Positions 1 through 9,814 of a DNA stretch of 23,959 nucleotides are shown piece by piece. How positions within the stretch are numbered: position 1 is the first letter of the stretch; each line of letters starts with the position of its first letter. Both the position numbers and the translations under genes were made by a program. Location of the stretch: positions 1-23,959 of the forward strand of contig LSSK01000825.1 in NCBI GenBank assembly GCA_001969505.1, in the 5' to 3' direction. The stretch comes from Zancudomyces culisetae. Its lineage: Eukaryota > Kickxellomycota > Harpellomycetes > Harpellales > Legeriomycetaceae. A model generated the notes under the pieces. That model worked only from the letters and a program-made list of their open reading frames with translations, had not been told where the DNA came from and did not search any database.

Positions 1-310
1 GCCTCCTAAGTGTAAGCAGTTTATCAATTTTCAAAATTCTTAATCAAAATAAACAAAAAGAAAAGGAGCAAATAGTAAATCAAAAAATTTTATCGCCAAC
101 ACTTGGTTTTTTTTGTTTCATTTTCGCAAATTCCATTTACACAATGCCGAGCAGGAAAAAGAAAGAAATGGAAAGGGATAGAAAAATTGTCAGATTTTTG
201 TACAAGCAAACAAAAAATCAAGTTGCCATAAATAAATGAATAAACGGCTCTTTAAGCAAATTAATAGATAGCGTTAATATTTATTAGCAAAAACAATCAT
301 ACACAATAAA
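1..310 (+). promoter_or_regulatory. VDAC upstream region and 5' leader
   Basis: AT-rich noncoding sequence in front of the porin start codon. The last bases before the ATG are A-rich (acacaataaa), a typical fungal start context. No open frame of note and no element that I can name with confidence. It should contain the promoter and 5' UTR of the porin gene, by position only. Confidence 0.4.
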
Positions 311-1326
311 ATGATTCCACCAAAGTATTCTGATGTCTTGAAGCCAGTCAATGACTTGATTGGAAAGGATTTCCCAACTGGATTTGAAAAGCTCGAAATC
401 AAGACAAAGACTAGCAATGGAGTTGTAAGGAACATTTAGTTTATTTGTTTACATTTACACTATAAAAAAGGAAAGCGAACAAGTGAATAGGGATATTTCG
501 AGGAGAGAGGAGATGGAGGCGTAGGAGTACTTACAGCATTGATAGTACTGTTATCTAACAAGCTTTATGGAAAATATAGAAATTTACAGTAAGTGGTACC
601 AGAAACCAAAGCAATGGAATCATCAACGGAGAAATCAGCGGCAAATACTTTGATGCCCCAAGAAATGTTACATATACTGAAACATTCAATACAGGAAGCA
701 TGTATTCACTGCAGATCGAATCAGAAAACAACTTTGCCAAGGGCTTGAAGGTAGAAGTTAAGGGCTCAGCCTCAATTAACTCCACCAAGCATGGTTTGGA
801 ATCTTCAGCACAATACAAATGCGATGATGTATTCGCAACACTGAACTCAGTGATGGTAGGCAAGGCTCCACACGTCAGCAGCAGCTTGGTGATGCACCGT
901 GGTGGATTCTTGGTTGGTACAGAGATGAGAATGAATCCAGCAGCCAGACAACTCGAGACTGTAGATGCACTTGTTGGATATACAGCCCCTGACTTCCGTG
1001 CAGCTGTACAAACACGTGGAACCTTTTCATTTTTGACTGCTGCCTTCCACCAAAATGTAACACCAGGCGTGTTGGAGGTGGCTGCCAGAAGCACCTACGA
1101 TTTGAAGAACTCAGACAAGAACGTGACTGCCGAGGTCGCAGCCAAATACAACTTGGACAACACAACATTTGTTAAGGCCAGAATCAACAACAACGGACAC
1201 ATGGGATTGTCATACTCACAATCGTTGCGTCCAGGTGTTACAGCAGTTGTTGGAGCATTGGTTGATGTCAATGGATTGGGCGAAAACAACCACAAGCTTG
1301 GAGCCCATATCACTTTTGAATCATAA
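311..1326 (+). CDS. POR1: Mitochondrial outer membrane porin (VDAC), two exons
   Basis: Voltage-dependent anion channel, the beta-barrel that passes ATP, ADP and other metabolites across the mitochondrial outer membrane. CDS is join(311..424,580..1326), 286 residues, close to the usual 283 or so. Exon 1 (38 codons, phase 0) opens with IPPKYSDVLKPVNDLIGKDFP, which matches the N-terminal helix of fungal porins (PxYxDIxKxxNDLLxKDF). Exon 2 must start at 580 to give KFTVSGT, equivalent to the FKVTG strand of Neurospora porin. Residues 228-250 (YNLDNTTFVKARINNNGHMGL) correspond to the eukaryotic porin signature, and the C-terminus HITFES is typical. The start is the first ATG and carries the conserved N-terminus. 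The gene is complete and converges with the MINDY gene, 86 bp between stop codons. Confidence 0.96.
425..579 (+). other. Intron in the VDAC gene (phase 0)
   Basis: 155-bp intron with donor GTAAGG and acceptor aaaatatag. CTAAC at 555-559 is a good branch point 20 bases before the acceptor. A second AG ten bases downstream (acag at 586-589) was rejected because exon 2 would then start out of frame and hit a stop. Confidence 0.88.
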
Positions 1327-1412
1327 ATTTTCATATCAGTTTATTTTTTGCTTATTTTTTGTTTTAAAAAAATACAGTTGAAATAAAATACTCTAGGCCA
1401 TAAATAGCCGAA
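1327..1412. terminator. Shared 3' region of two convergent genes
   Basis: The 86 bp between the VDAC and MINDY stop codons holds AATAAA at 1382-1387 on the plus strand and a TTTATT near 1340 that reads AATAAA on the minus strand. Both transcripts probably end here, so their 3' ends are likely to overlap. The role as polyadenylation signals is inferred. Confidence 0.45.
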
Positions 1413-2769
1413 CTAAAAAAGAATACAATTTGATGGCGACGACTGTTTTCGTTCGGGTTTTCTTGAAGGGTTGCCAGACCTAAATCCGCCGCTAGAAGAG
1501 TTGGTATTCCCGTTCTTCTTTCGCTGGCTGTTGTGTCGAGCGCCTTCAGAGCTGTCTGATGACTGTGGAACACCATAAAGCCCAGATTTACCAGCATTCA
1601 TTCCTGGAGGTAGTTCTGGATGTGTTCTACTTGGATTCTCTGCTTGTTTTTGAAGCGAGAGTGCATACTGGTAGTCTGCATTTATTTGATGCTGCTTATC
1701 AGAGCTATGTTTGTTAAACCACTTTTTTTGCTCTTCGAAATCGTTGCGGACATAATCATTATCGTTTGTCCGCTTGTTTTTGTCAACACTAGACACTGTG
1801 CCTCCCTCTTCGAGCATGGGAATAAAATTTGAATCCAAAAACTCTGAATGCAATTGATTGACGTCACTGAGTGTTTCCCACACTATTCGGCTGTCGCTAG
1901 CTAAGCTCACGTCAGTACATAGCAAGTATAGCTCGTTGTCTCGGCGCTTGTATAGCGTTGAAAAGTGGTTGTTTCGGAAAAACAGACTTAGATGGTTTTC
2001 TGGAATTGATTCCTGCATGATCTGTAGTCCATAATCCGTAATTTGCGTTGCATTGCTATTCAAAAACTCTCTTATCAACGTAGCACCTTGCATAATTTCC
2101 TGGTGTTCTTCCTCTTTCTGCTTGCCACAATCTCCTTGTACCGAGCTCGTAGTTCTGTCCCCAACAGATTCGCCATAAAATACATAGCTCACTGCACCTT
2201 CATACGATGTACCACACTTTTGTGTCAATATGTTGAATATCTCGCTCTCAGAAATCGGATTTACTACCCATCCATGTACAAAATCCACCTCAAACGCCTT
2301 GAATATCAACTCCGCTTCACTATTGGCCTCTATCCCTCTTATTGAGTCAAAATGTATATTCACATCCAATCCTCTGCTTAGCTCCGGCAGTCGATGTATT
2401 ATTTTGTCCATTCGTTCAGTGTCTTGCGTGATTTCCTTTTCATGTGAGTACAAGTAATCCATCAATAGCCCCACCAGCTCGGTTGTCATTATTTCCTTAG
2501 AGGTGTCTTGCTGTTCATTTTTTAGCTCTATGTCTCCTCGCAAAACCAGTAGATTTATCATGGCTATCAGTGGACATGGTCCATTTTCTATTTTATTTAG
2601 CATTATTCCCTCCCTAATAACTATTTGACTGTCCCTTCACTTTCGCTATGGAAATACCAAAACGTAAAACCTTACCATTTTGCGTCACTATCCACACTGG
2701 CTTTTCGATTTTGGTCTCCAAATCCCTCCATAGGATTGCCTTAAGTCTATGACTCGCACTCTCATCCAT
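1413..2769 (-). CDS. MIY1: MINDY-family Lys48-specific deubiquitinase, two exons
   Basis: Cysteine protease that trims Lys48-linked polyubiquitin. CDS is complement(join(1413..2587,2676..2769)), 422 residues. The ATG at 2603 in the long open frame is intronic. Exon 1 (31 codons plus one base) ends in KPVWIVTQN, and splicing to 2587 gives TQNENGPCPLIAMINLL, the catalytic motif, with nucleophile Cys36. The catalytic His is in LFFRNNHFSTLYKR (His239). Residues about 333-346 (NADYQYALSLQKQ) match the ubiquitin-binding MIU helix of this family. The tail from about 350 is Ser/Lys-rich and ends CILF, a CaaX box (Cys419); the yeast relatives are also annotated as predicted prenylation targets. A membrane-tethered enzyme is therefore likely. 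The family call is firm; MIY1 is used by orthology. Confidence 0.93.
2588..2675 (-). other. Intron in the MINDY gene (phase 1)
   Basis: 88-bp intron on the minus strand, donor GTAAGG after CAAAATG and acceptor aaaatag. Splicing joins codon 32 (GAA, Glu) and restores TQNENGPCP, which supports these boundaries strongly. The intron holds an in-frame ATG at 2603 that stays open into exon 2. Confidence 0.88.
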
Positions 2770-3395
2770 TCTTTCTGTTGCGGTTCGTCCTTGCTCTTTT
2801 TCCCCTCTTTTCTCCCTTTTTTCTGTTGCTTTTGTCTTTTCCGAATTTTACTTTAAATTTTTTAAGAGTTTACAAAAATCAGATACAAGATATCCCAGCC
2901 CTCTTCAAATATTCCTTTCTATACTCAATTGGCACTGTTATCGCTGTTCTGCTAACAACCCCGCTGCTTTTTATTTTTTTGGACTTTTAAAAAGTGGCTA
3001 CAGTTTTTAGGTTTATGAAGTCATTATTATTTTTTGTTGCAAATCCCAATTAATCTGAACCAATTCCATATTAAACTGAATTTGTCTTAGGTAAAAATAA
3101 CTTTTATCATTGCATTCTAGGTTCAACACCCATTTTGGGTTCTGGTTTTGGGAATATTTTTCCCCTCAAATCACGGAAATGGCAAAATATAAAAGTAGCA
3201 TTTAAAATAAATGTGCTGAATTATTATGATGCTTCCGCTAGCTTTCTGCTTCACCAACAGTACATTATCTAACCAGTGATATGTTGAACTGATTTGTTAT
3301 CCGCATATTATAACCAAACATCTTTAATGAGCTAAGTGTATAAATTACGATTAATATTAAAGCTCTGCAAATATCCCTAGCTAATACGATAAAAC
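2770..3395. other. Intergenic region between MINDY and MTA phosphorylase
   Basis: 626 bp with the MINDY promoter and, at its far end, the 3' region of the phosphorylase gene. The plus strand from 2778 to 2990 is open without an ATG. Its last half reads as a hydrophobic segment (LFKYSFLYSIGTVIAVLL) that could be a membrane helix, but T-rich sequence gives such frames by chance. No homolog recognised, so it is not called a gene. Confidence 0.35.
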
Positions 3396-4310
3396 CTAAA
3401 ATCCTTCAGGGTACATGAACAGTAGTTTTTGTACCTGTTCGGGATTACGTAGTGCTGGGGGCTGCATCAGTGAAGCCTTGAACATCCCTGAGGTTCCTGT
3501 GAATTGTTCAAGGGTCTGCTGATCAGAATACACCTTCTCTACCAAGGCAGGAAGTAAAGAAACCAGCAGCTTATTTGCATTTTCTGAATTCTTCTTCAAA
3601 ATAGGAAGAACATCCGTGGTACTGACAGATGCCTCCTCATCTCTCCAGCTGTCATAATCAGTGGCCATGCAAACCATCTGATAAGCAATTTCCGCCTCTC
3701 GTGCAAGTTTGGCCTCGGGGACAGCCGTCATGTTGATAATATCGCCTCCCCATAGCCGATACATTTTGGATTCAGCACGTGTTGAAAACAGAGGACCCTC
3801 AATGGCCACAACTGTGCCGCCTTTGATCAATTTCATGTTTTCCAGCGCCGCTTCATGAGCCTTTATCAGTTGTGCTACTGGTTCATGGTAAGGATCACCA
3901 AATGTCGCGTGGCCTGTTAACCCATTTCCAAAGTATGTATCCTTACGAATTCCCTTTGTTCTATCAATAATTTGGTCTGGAATCACAAAATCCATAGGTC
4001 TAACCTCTTCCCTAAGCGATCCTACTGCCGAAAAAGCTATCACAACTCTAACTCCTACGTGCTTTAATGCAGCAATGTTTGCCTGGAAGTTTACTTCGGT
4101 TGGTAATCGTTCGTGATTCTCACCATGTCTTGCCAAAAAGGCTATCTTGTGCCCGCTTTCAGTTTCGCTTATAAACAATGGGCTGCTTGGCTTTCCCCAT
4201 GGTGTATCAATATCTAGCTTAGTTATGGGTTTCAAGCCTTTCAGGTTGTAAAAACCTGTGCCACCGATTACACCGATTCTTATATCTTTGAATTCTGGTT
4301 TGACCGACAT
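3396..4310 (-). CDS. MEU1: S-methyl-5'-thioadenosine phosphorylase (MTAP)
   Basis: Splits methylthioadenosine, a by-product of polyamine synthesis, with phosphate to adenine and methylthioribose-1-phosphate; the first step of methionine salvage in cytosol and nucleus. The single-exon frame encodes 304 residues, somewhat longer than human MTAP (283). Visible landmarks: IGVIGGTGFY (residues 12-21) with the phosphate-binding Thr18, RHGENH (61-66), the purine phosphorylase stretch GPLFSTRAES (172-181), NMT (193-195), and ATDYDSW, whose Asp218 and Asp220 correspond to the adenine-contacting Asp220/Asp222 of the human enzyme. All expected catalytic residues are there, and Met1 precedes the nucleotide fold by the usual distance. 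It lies on the same strand as MINDY and RPA2 but well separated from each, as independent genes. Confidence 0.97.
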   Translation of the reverse strand: MSVKPEFKDIRIGVIGGTGFYNLKGLKPITKLDIDTPWGKPSSPLFISETESGHKIAFLARHGENHERLPTEVNFQANIAALKHVGVRVVIAFSAVGSLREEVRPMDFVIPDQIIDRTKGIRKDTYFGNGLTGHATFGDPYHEPVAQLIKAHEAALENMKLIKGGTVVAIEGPLFSTRAESKMYRLWGGDIINMTAVPEAKLAREAEIAYQMVCMATDYDSWRDEEASVSTTDVLPILKKNSENANKLLVSLLPALVEKVYSDQQTLEQFTGTSGMFKASLMQPPALRNPEQVQKLLFMYPEGF

Positions 4311-5065
4311 CCTTTATATTTCCGCTTTGTGAGTTAGGTACAAAAAAAAAATTAAACGTGGTTGCTAGTGACTTAATACCGTTTTTTAATAGAAAATTTT
4401 TTTTCTTAACAGTCTGATGCACAAATTAATTGAATCAAAAGCTCAAAAAATGTGAAATGAAATGAACCGAGTCAGCGGAATTTAATGAATATTAACCGAT
4501 CCTTCTTCGCTACAACTTGAAAACTTGAATATTATGAAATATTGAACTGTGGGTACCTCCATTGTCAAAATGATGTGTACTTGAGAGTTATAAAAATACA
4601 TTTTTAATGGGTCATTAATTAAAGCCGCTATTAATGTATTGTTTATTGATCCACCAGAATAAAATCATAAATGGTGTACATGAACAATAATACGGATGGT
4701 ATTACAGTACTCTGGTTTGCATTTTGCTTGTTCTGTGTTTTTATACCGTTGATCTTTAGTTTATGAACACCCCAACCTATGCAAAAGAGACAATAACGGC
4801 TCTCAGAAGATGCCTTACCCCAGACTTTTTATTTTTTATTTTTTACTTTTATTGAAAAAGAGTTTCATCATCTATGTGGCACTCAAATAACAACAAATAC
4901 AAAGGATCAAACTTAAAAGATAAAGCTGGATTCAAGCACTTAATTTAGCTTAACTTTACTTGTTCTTTAAAGTAATGGCATCATTAAAAGTACTGATGTA
5001 ATATATAGGTGATGAAAACCCGAGAGATCGGGAAAAAGAAAATAGGTGTGAGTATTTTATTGTTA
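4311..5065. other. Intergenic region between MTA phosphorylase and RPA2
   Basis: 755 bp, AT-rich, with no credible open frame. It should hold the phosphorylase promoter next to 4311 and the RPA2 3' UTR next to 5065. A short open frame on the minus strand overlapping the phosphorylase start (4219-4422) is a shadow. Confidence 0.4.
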
Positions 5066-5947
5066 CTAACGCGGCATATCATAATTGGTGGATAGAAAGT
5101 GGGACTCATCAATTACAGTGAAGATATTTCCATCATCAATAAGAGAATTTGTGGCAGCTCTGATCTGGTTCGGAGATATTTCTGGTGCTAAATCTCTTTC
5201 AATATCCTTAATATCAACACCCTGGAGTTTATCCCGTACACTTGCAATGTAATCATAGACTCGCTTAACAACTGAGTCTCCACTTCCTCCAACATGGCTG
5301 GATTTAGCGTCATGCCCCAACACACCATGGCCAGCCTTACCACCGCCCATTCCTTTAGTACTTTCTAGGTGTGTTTGTACAACACTAAGCAAATGATAGG
5401 TGATTTCGTTAAAATCATTTATTGGAAGTATAGAAAGAGCCAAAACGTGTCGTTTGTCGTTAAAAAGTTTAAATTCTCCGATAATTCGAACATATTGGTT
5501 TGGTTGTATACCTGCCGCTTCATCAGATTCATTATTTAGATGATTTGCCCATACTTTCACCTCTATAGAACCTGACCCATCTTCGACGGAGTATGTAGTC
5601 ATTGTAGCTTGCGAATTGATGTTTCTAACAACGCCAATCATATACAAGAATTTGATTTCGTTTCCATCAATAACAAAGGGCTTATCAGGATGCTCGGTAT
5701 CAATTGCCAAAAGTTGTTTGATTGTGACTGGTCGAACTGTTTGTTGAGCTATAGCGTCTTTTTTTGCACTTCCAGCTTCAGAGGTAAAGAATCCGCCAGC
5801 ACTCGCTGCGCCACTACCACCTCCTGAATTCTGACCTTGATTGAAGTCATTTTTTAATCCCCCCATGCTGTTGGTGTTGTAGTTGTTGAAACCACCATAG
5901 GCATTGTAGTTTTGTTCCCCAAATGATTGTGGCCCTCTTGAATACAT
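5066..5947 (-). CDS. RFA2: Replication protein A 32-kDa subunit (RPA2)
   Basis: Middle subunit of the heterotrimeric single-stranded-DNA-binding complex used in replication, repair and checkpoint signalling in the nucleus. The single-exon frame encodes 293 residues (yeast 273, human 270). Residues 1-66 are Gly/Asn/Ser-rich, as in the flexible N-terminus that is phosphorylated in other species. An OB fold follows at about 71-180: VRPVTIKQLL, then MIGVVRNINSQATMTTYSVED with GSIEVKVW, then QYVRIIGEFKLFNDKRHV. A Gly-rich linker (198-222) leads to the winged-helix domain (about 224-293), the site that binds repair partners in homologs. The start is the only ATG in a sensible position and all domains are complete. 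It is divergent from the HMMR-like gene, with about 960 bp between start codons. Confidence 0.95.
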   Translation of the reverse strand: MYSRGPQSFGEQNYNAYGGFNNYNTNSMGGLKNDFNQGQNSGGGSGAASAGGFFTSEAGSAKKDAIAQQTVRPVTIKQLLAIDTEHPDKPFVIDGNEIKFLYMIGVVRNINSQATMTTYSVEDGSGSIEVKVWANHLNNESDEAAGIQPNQYVRIIGEFKLFNDKRHVLALSILPINDFNEITYHLLSVVQTHLESTKGMGGGKAGHGVLGHDAKSSHVGGSGDSVVKRVYDYIASVRDKLQGVDIKDIERDLAPEISPNQIRAATNSLIDDGNIFTVIDESHFLSTNYDMPR

Positions 5948-6907
5948 TGTTCCTTAAACCGATGCAAAGATACGCACTGTTTTTTTTACCTGTTTGTGAT
6001 GTTATATAGATTTTTCGAGGTTTGCTGACAGACAATTGTGTGTGAATATAGAAAATAGTTTATTCCGTGATAAAATGATACAATCAAGTCCCTTACTTCT
6101 AATAAATTATGATTGTCTTATTCTTGTGTATAACCAAGAAGTCAAGACCAAAACGGCTGTTATGTTTTGGATTTGCTTGAGCAAATTTCTAAAAATATTT
6201 TTGTTTGTCCAGAAATGTGGGCTTAATGAATTGTTTTTCTCGCAGGAGCTAGCACAAGTCGAAAAAAACTATGAAAATACTGCCAACTTTGCGATACTTA
6301 TTGAGTGATTACTGGGTGCTTTTGTTTATTCCAATTGGATTATGGGTTATTTATTCGCAGAAAAACATAACTTGTTCACCATTGGGCTACAAATATTTAT
6401 GAAATATCCTCGCTTGAGCATTAATTTCCAAGTTTCCACCCTTAACTCAAGTTGGTTTTCGATAAAGCTGTTTCTATGTCAAAAATTAAAGAGGTTCGAT
6501 TCACAGCAAAAATAAATGAGTAAATAACCAAATCATAACAATTCGCTCTGGAAGGACAATTTTGTGTTTACAAGAGTAGATTTCAGCAAATACCATTGTC
6601 GTGGTTACAAAATCAAATATTTAATGAAACAAATTACAAAGGAGAACCAAACGTTCAATAAATTGATTTGTGCGAAACATGAAAAGTCAACACAGAGCAA
6701 AATGATGTTAAAGTTTTTGGATGTGTTGAGCTAAAACCAATGTTCAGTTTTTGATATCTTTATTTTTTTTGGGATTTAGTTGGAGCATACAAATAGCATT
6801 TAAACTCGGAAAAGCGCGATTTCGTGAACAAAATAAAGATAAATATTAGAATTTTAGCGAAAACAAAGGGCGAAGCAAACAACCAGGAAGAACTAAAGAG
6901 CAAGGCA
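5948..6907. other. Divergent promoter region between RPA2 and the HMMR-like gene
   Basis: 960 bp between two start codons. A plus-strand frame is open from 6036 to 6308 without an ATG at its start (internal ATG at 6075). Its last 66 bases follow a cgcag acceptor-like site and read ELAQVEKNYENTANFAIL, which looks protein-like, but no donor, partner exon or homolog is clear. Apart from this I see only AT-rich noncoding sequence. Confidence 0.35.
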
Positions 6908-9814
6908 ATGAGCAAGGGATTTGAAAGAAAAGGCCATATAGGAAGGGATGTGTTTTTACCAACCAATGCGGACATACCAGGACCAGGACAATACAATCCA
7001 CAACTAGAAGGATCACAATCATACAAATATTATGGTTTTCTAAATCGTTCAGAGCGTTTTGGAACAAATAAACACGATCTGGAAGAAGAGGAGAAGTATG
7101 AAATGGAAAAACCGGGAACAAGAGGTAATAGATACTTTGAGTCATACAGAAAAAAGGTAAAGTATGCAGATCCTAAAGAAGAAATAGAGTCTCTTAAAAA
7201 GGATATATCTGAATTGGAATCAATACTTTTGAAGCAAGAAAGCGAAAACAAAAAATTGGAAATGAGAAAAAACAGTAGTGAGAGGGAATTGAAAGAGAAA
7301 AGTAAAGAGATTGAGTATCTGGAAAGAAAATTTATAGAAACGAATGAAAAGATGCAAATTGAATTAGAAAAAGAGACGGAGAGGCAAAATGAACTTATTT
7401 CAGAGATCCAAAGGAATTTTATGGAGAAAATGAATAAAATGGATGCAAGATACAAAAGAGACGTGGAGGTACACAAAAGCGAAATAGAATTGTATATCAG
7501 AAAGGAACAAAAAATCAAAAAGGACATCGAAGAGATGACATTAAAACATTTGAAAGTGGTAGAGGAAAAGGATGCAATGCTAAAAGCAAAACTTTTAGAG
7601 AATAAGCAACTAGCGAACGATTATAATAATATAAAGCATGAAAATGACATGCATGTTGAACAGCGTAAAAAAATGGAGGCAAAAAGAGCAACAGCAGAAG
7701 AGCAATTAGAGAACAAAACAAAAGAGAACTTGGTGCTACAAAAAAAGGTGGCAGATCTTAAAAGAGAACTGACTAACAAACACGCCGAGCTAATGAGTGG
7801 AATTGAGAAAGAGAATGAAGCTTGGGAAAGAAAAGTGGAGACTATGAGGCTAGAATGTGAAAGAAAAGTTGCAGGCGAGCGTCGAAGAGCCGAAGAGGTG
7901 TATAAGGCTGAAAAAGCACGATTGATGAGGGAATTTGATCAAAAAGCAGAGGCTATAGAAACGAAAATCAAAACTGAAGCACAAATTGAGCTTAAGCGGG
8001 CCCTAGAAAGACAAGAGAATCAAACAAAACAACAGGAGATGCGATACAGAGAGAAACTAGAGTTCAAGACAAAAGAGAACACGCAACTTAATGACGAGCT
8101 GGAGAGGCTATCCAGCGAAATTAACCGATTAAACGAATTAGCACTAGATCGCCAGGAGCGACTTTTGGCTAGCGAAGGAGAAAAAACACGAATCAAAGCC
8201 ACATTCAAGACTGAGAAAGAAAAGTATGATGCTGAGCTAAGGAACAGACAAGATGAAATAAGCAGGCTTATGAAGCTTAAAGACGAGGCAGTAAGTACTA
8301 GTATGGATGTACAGGCAAGAACTAATAGGCAACTAGGCGAACTGAATGCCAATCTAGCCGCGCTGAAGTCGGAGAATACAGTGCTGAAAGCAAAATGTAC
8401 AAAACTTGATTCAGAGGTCACAAGAGTGAAGTCCGAATATAAACGTTCATCAGAAGATCTGGAGAAAACCAAAGCCAAGTTGGAGGAAAACTTCACAGCT
8501 GTGGGCCAATTGCAAAGGGAGCTCGAGAACTCAAGAGACAAAGTTCGTAGATTACAAGATGAACTTGAAGAAGCTAGTAAACTCAGTCTCCAAAAAACAA
8601 ATAAATTGCAAGAGCTTGAAACTCAAAGTGGTAAAGGTGTTCAAGAAATGGTTGAAAAATATCAAGCGAAATTAAATAAATATGCTCATGAAATTCAGAC
8701 TATACGAGACGAGAATAAGAACCTTGCGGCACAAGTTGATTCAGCAAAGGTAGAAACTATTGGGTATGAAGCGCAGATTAAGAACCTTAAATCCGCACTA
8801 GAAAGTACCATTTTAGATCAAACAAAGTCTGAAGGCGATTTTACCTCTCTTTTGAAGCGGAATACAGGACTGGAAGACGAGAAGGCGGAGATGCAGGTTA
8901 CATTGATGGACAAAGAGGATGAGATTTCTAAGTATCGTATGGAACTTAATGATGCCCATTATTCGTTAGAAACGGCTATTTCTGAGCTTGAGCATTACAA
9001 AGACCAACTAGAATCATCAACAATAGCCCCTGTATTTAAACAAGATATGGCCGAAATTGATATGCTCTTCAAATCGATAGCAGAGCAACTGAAATTGGAC
9101 GAGTTTTTGACCTCTAATGATTCAGCCATTGACTATCACGCTCTGCTTTTGCAAATTTTAACTAAAGTTTACGAGTTAGTAGAACTACCCTCTACACTGG
9201 TGGACTACAAAGCCCTCGTTGAGTCGTGTATTTCTGAAAACTCGGCTTTGAGGTCACAAAACGACAAACACCTTAGAAAGCTGGTTGAAGCTGAGCATGA
9301 TATGTCAGAACTTTTGGAGAAACACGCATGTTTGTTATCATCAGCGACCATAGTTACTACAAATTTTGATCAGTTGCTAACTGTTTTTTACAATCTTTTG
9401 ATATTTCTCAGAACAACTTCCCACAGCATATACTCTTCTCTGGAGAACCATCTTTTCACTGAGCCGAGAATTCCAAACTACAATCGTGATGATTTTTTAA
9501 ATAAGTCTTCCGAGACACCCAGTTCCCATCTACATTTTGTACTTATGGCACTAGCCGAGTTTGAAGCCACCTCTGCTATCTCTGGTGATGCGATTGAACA
9601 TCTACCCCCACTTCTAGACTCAAACTCTAACAAGTCAAGGTCTTCAGTTCAGCCTCGCTATACATTTAATTATTTAAAAAAGTTAAAGGAAGAAAATTAC
9701 AAATTAAAGCTAGATAATAAGCGACTTCAAGGCTTGGTTACCTCGAAGGAGTCTAAAATACACTCGATCCAGCGAGATTTGGACATTTTTAAAAGCGTTT
9801 GGGTCGATCGGTAA
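6908..9814 (+). CDS. HMMR-like coiled-coil protein with STPGR-type N-terminus
   Basis: A 968-residue structural protein. The open frame extends back to a GTG at 6824, but the first ATG is at 6908, giving MSKGFERKGHIG. Residues 24-31 are PGPGQYNP, a sperm-tail PG-rich (STPGR/SHIPPO) motif, followed by GFLNRSERFG (43-52). The order P-G-x-Y then F-x-x-S-x-RF is the one at the N-terminus of HMMR/RHAMM, a spindle and centrosome protein. Residues about 90-705 are nearly unbroken coiled coil, rich in Glu, Lys and Leu. About 707-920 is a non-coil domain that I do not recognise. The end (about 921-960) returns to a short coil, KKLKEENYKLKLDNKRL, resembling the HMMR C-terminal leucine-zipper region. 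A role in binding microtubules or spindle poles is inferred from that resemblance. No introns are evident. It converges with the gene at 10178. Confidence 0.82.
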   Translation: MSKGFERKGHIGRDVFLPTNADIPGPGQYNPQLEGSQSYKYYGFLNRSERFGTNKHDLEEEEKYEMEKPGTRGNRYFESYRKKVKYADPKEEIESLKKDISELESILLKQESENKKLEMRKNSSERELKEKSKEIEYLERKFIETNEKMQIELEKETERQNELISEIQRNFMEKMNKMDARYKRDVEVHKSEIELYIRKEQKIKKDIEEMTLKHLKVVEEKDAMLKAKLLENKQLANDYNNIKHENDMHVEQRKKMEAKRATAEEQLENKTKENLVLQKKVADLKRELTNKHAELMSGIEKENEAWERKVETMRLECERKVAGERRRAEEVYKAEKARLMREFDQKAEAIETKIKTEAQIELKRALERQENQTKQQEMRYREKLEFKTKENTQLNDELERLSSEINRLNELALDRQERLLASEGEKTRIKATFKTEKEKYDAELRNRQDEISRLMKLKDEAVSTSMDVQARTNRQLGELNANLAALKSENTVLKAKCTKLDSEVTRVKSEYKRSSEDLEKTKAKLEENFTAVGQLQRELENSRDKVRRLQDELEEASKLSLQKTNKLQELETQSGKGVQEMVEKYQAKLNKYAHEIQTIRDENKNLAAQVDSAKVETIGYEAQIKNLKSALESTILDQTKSEGDFTSLLKRNTGLEDEKAEMQVTLMDKEDEISKYRMELNDAHYSLETAISELEHYKDQLESSTIAPVFKQDMAEIDMLFKSIAEQLKLDEFLTSNDSAIDYHALLLQILTKVYELVELPSTLVDYKALVESCISENSALRSQNDKHLRKLVEAEHDMSELLEKHACLLSSATIVTTNFDQLLTVFYNLLIFLRTTSHSIYSSLENHLFTEPRIPNYNRDDFLNKSSETPSSHLHFVLMALAEFEATSAISGDAIEHLPPLLDSNSNKSRSSVQPRYTFNYLKKLKEENYKLKLDNKRLQGLVTSKESKIHSIQRDLDIFKSVWVDR

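Noticed and set aside
555-1168. Long open frames on the strand opposite VDAC
   Set aside because: They overlap a conserved gene entirely, show no family features and are frame shadows.
6489-6503. tRNA B-box-like ggttcgattca
   Set aside because: The flanking bases do not form a T stem, and no acceptor stem or anticodon arm can be drawn.
6824-6907. N-terminal extension of the coiled-coil protein from a GTG
   Set aside because: GTG is not a normal nuclear start codon. The first ATG is at 6908, and the HMMR/STPGR-like region begins just after it.
7030-8541. Minus-strand open frames within the coiled-coil gene, rich in Ser, Phe and Leu
   Set aside because: These are antisense readings of Glu/Lys-rich coiled coil; the composition is fully explained by that.
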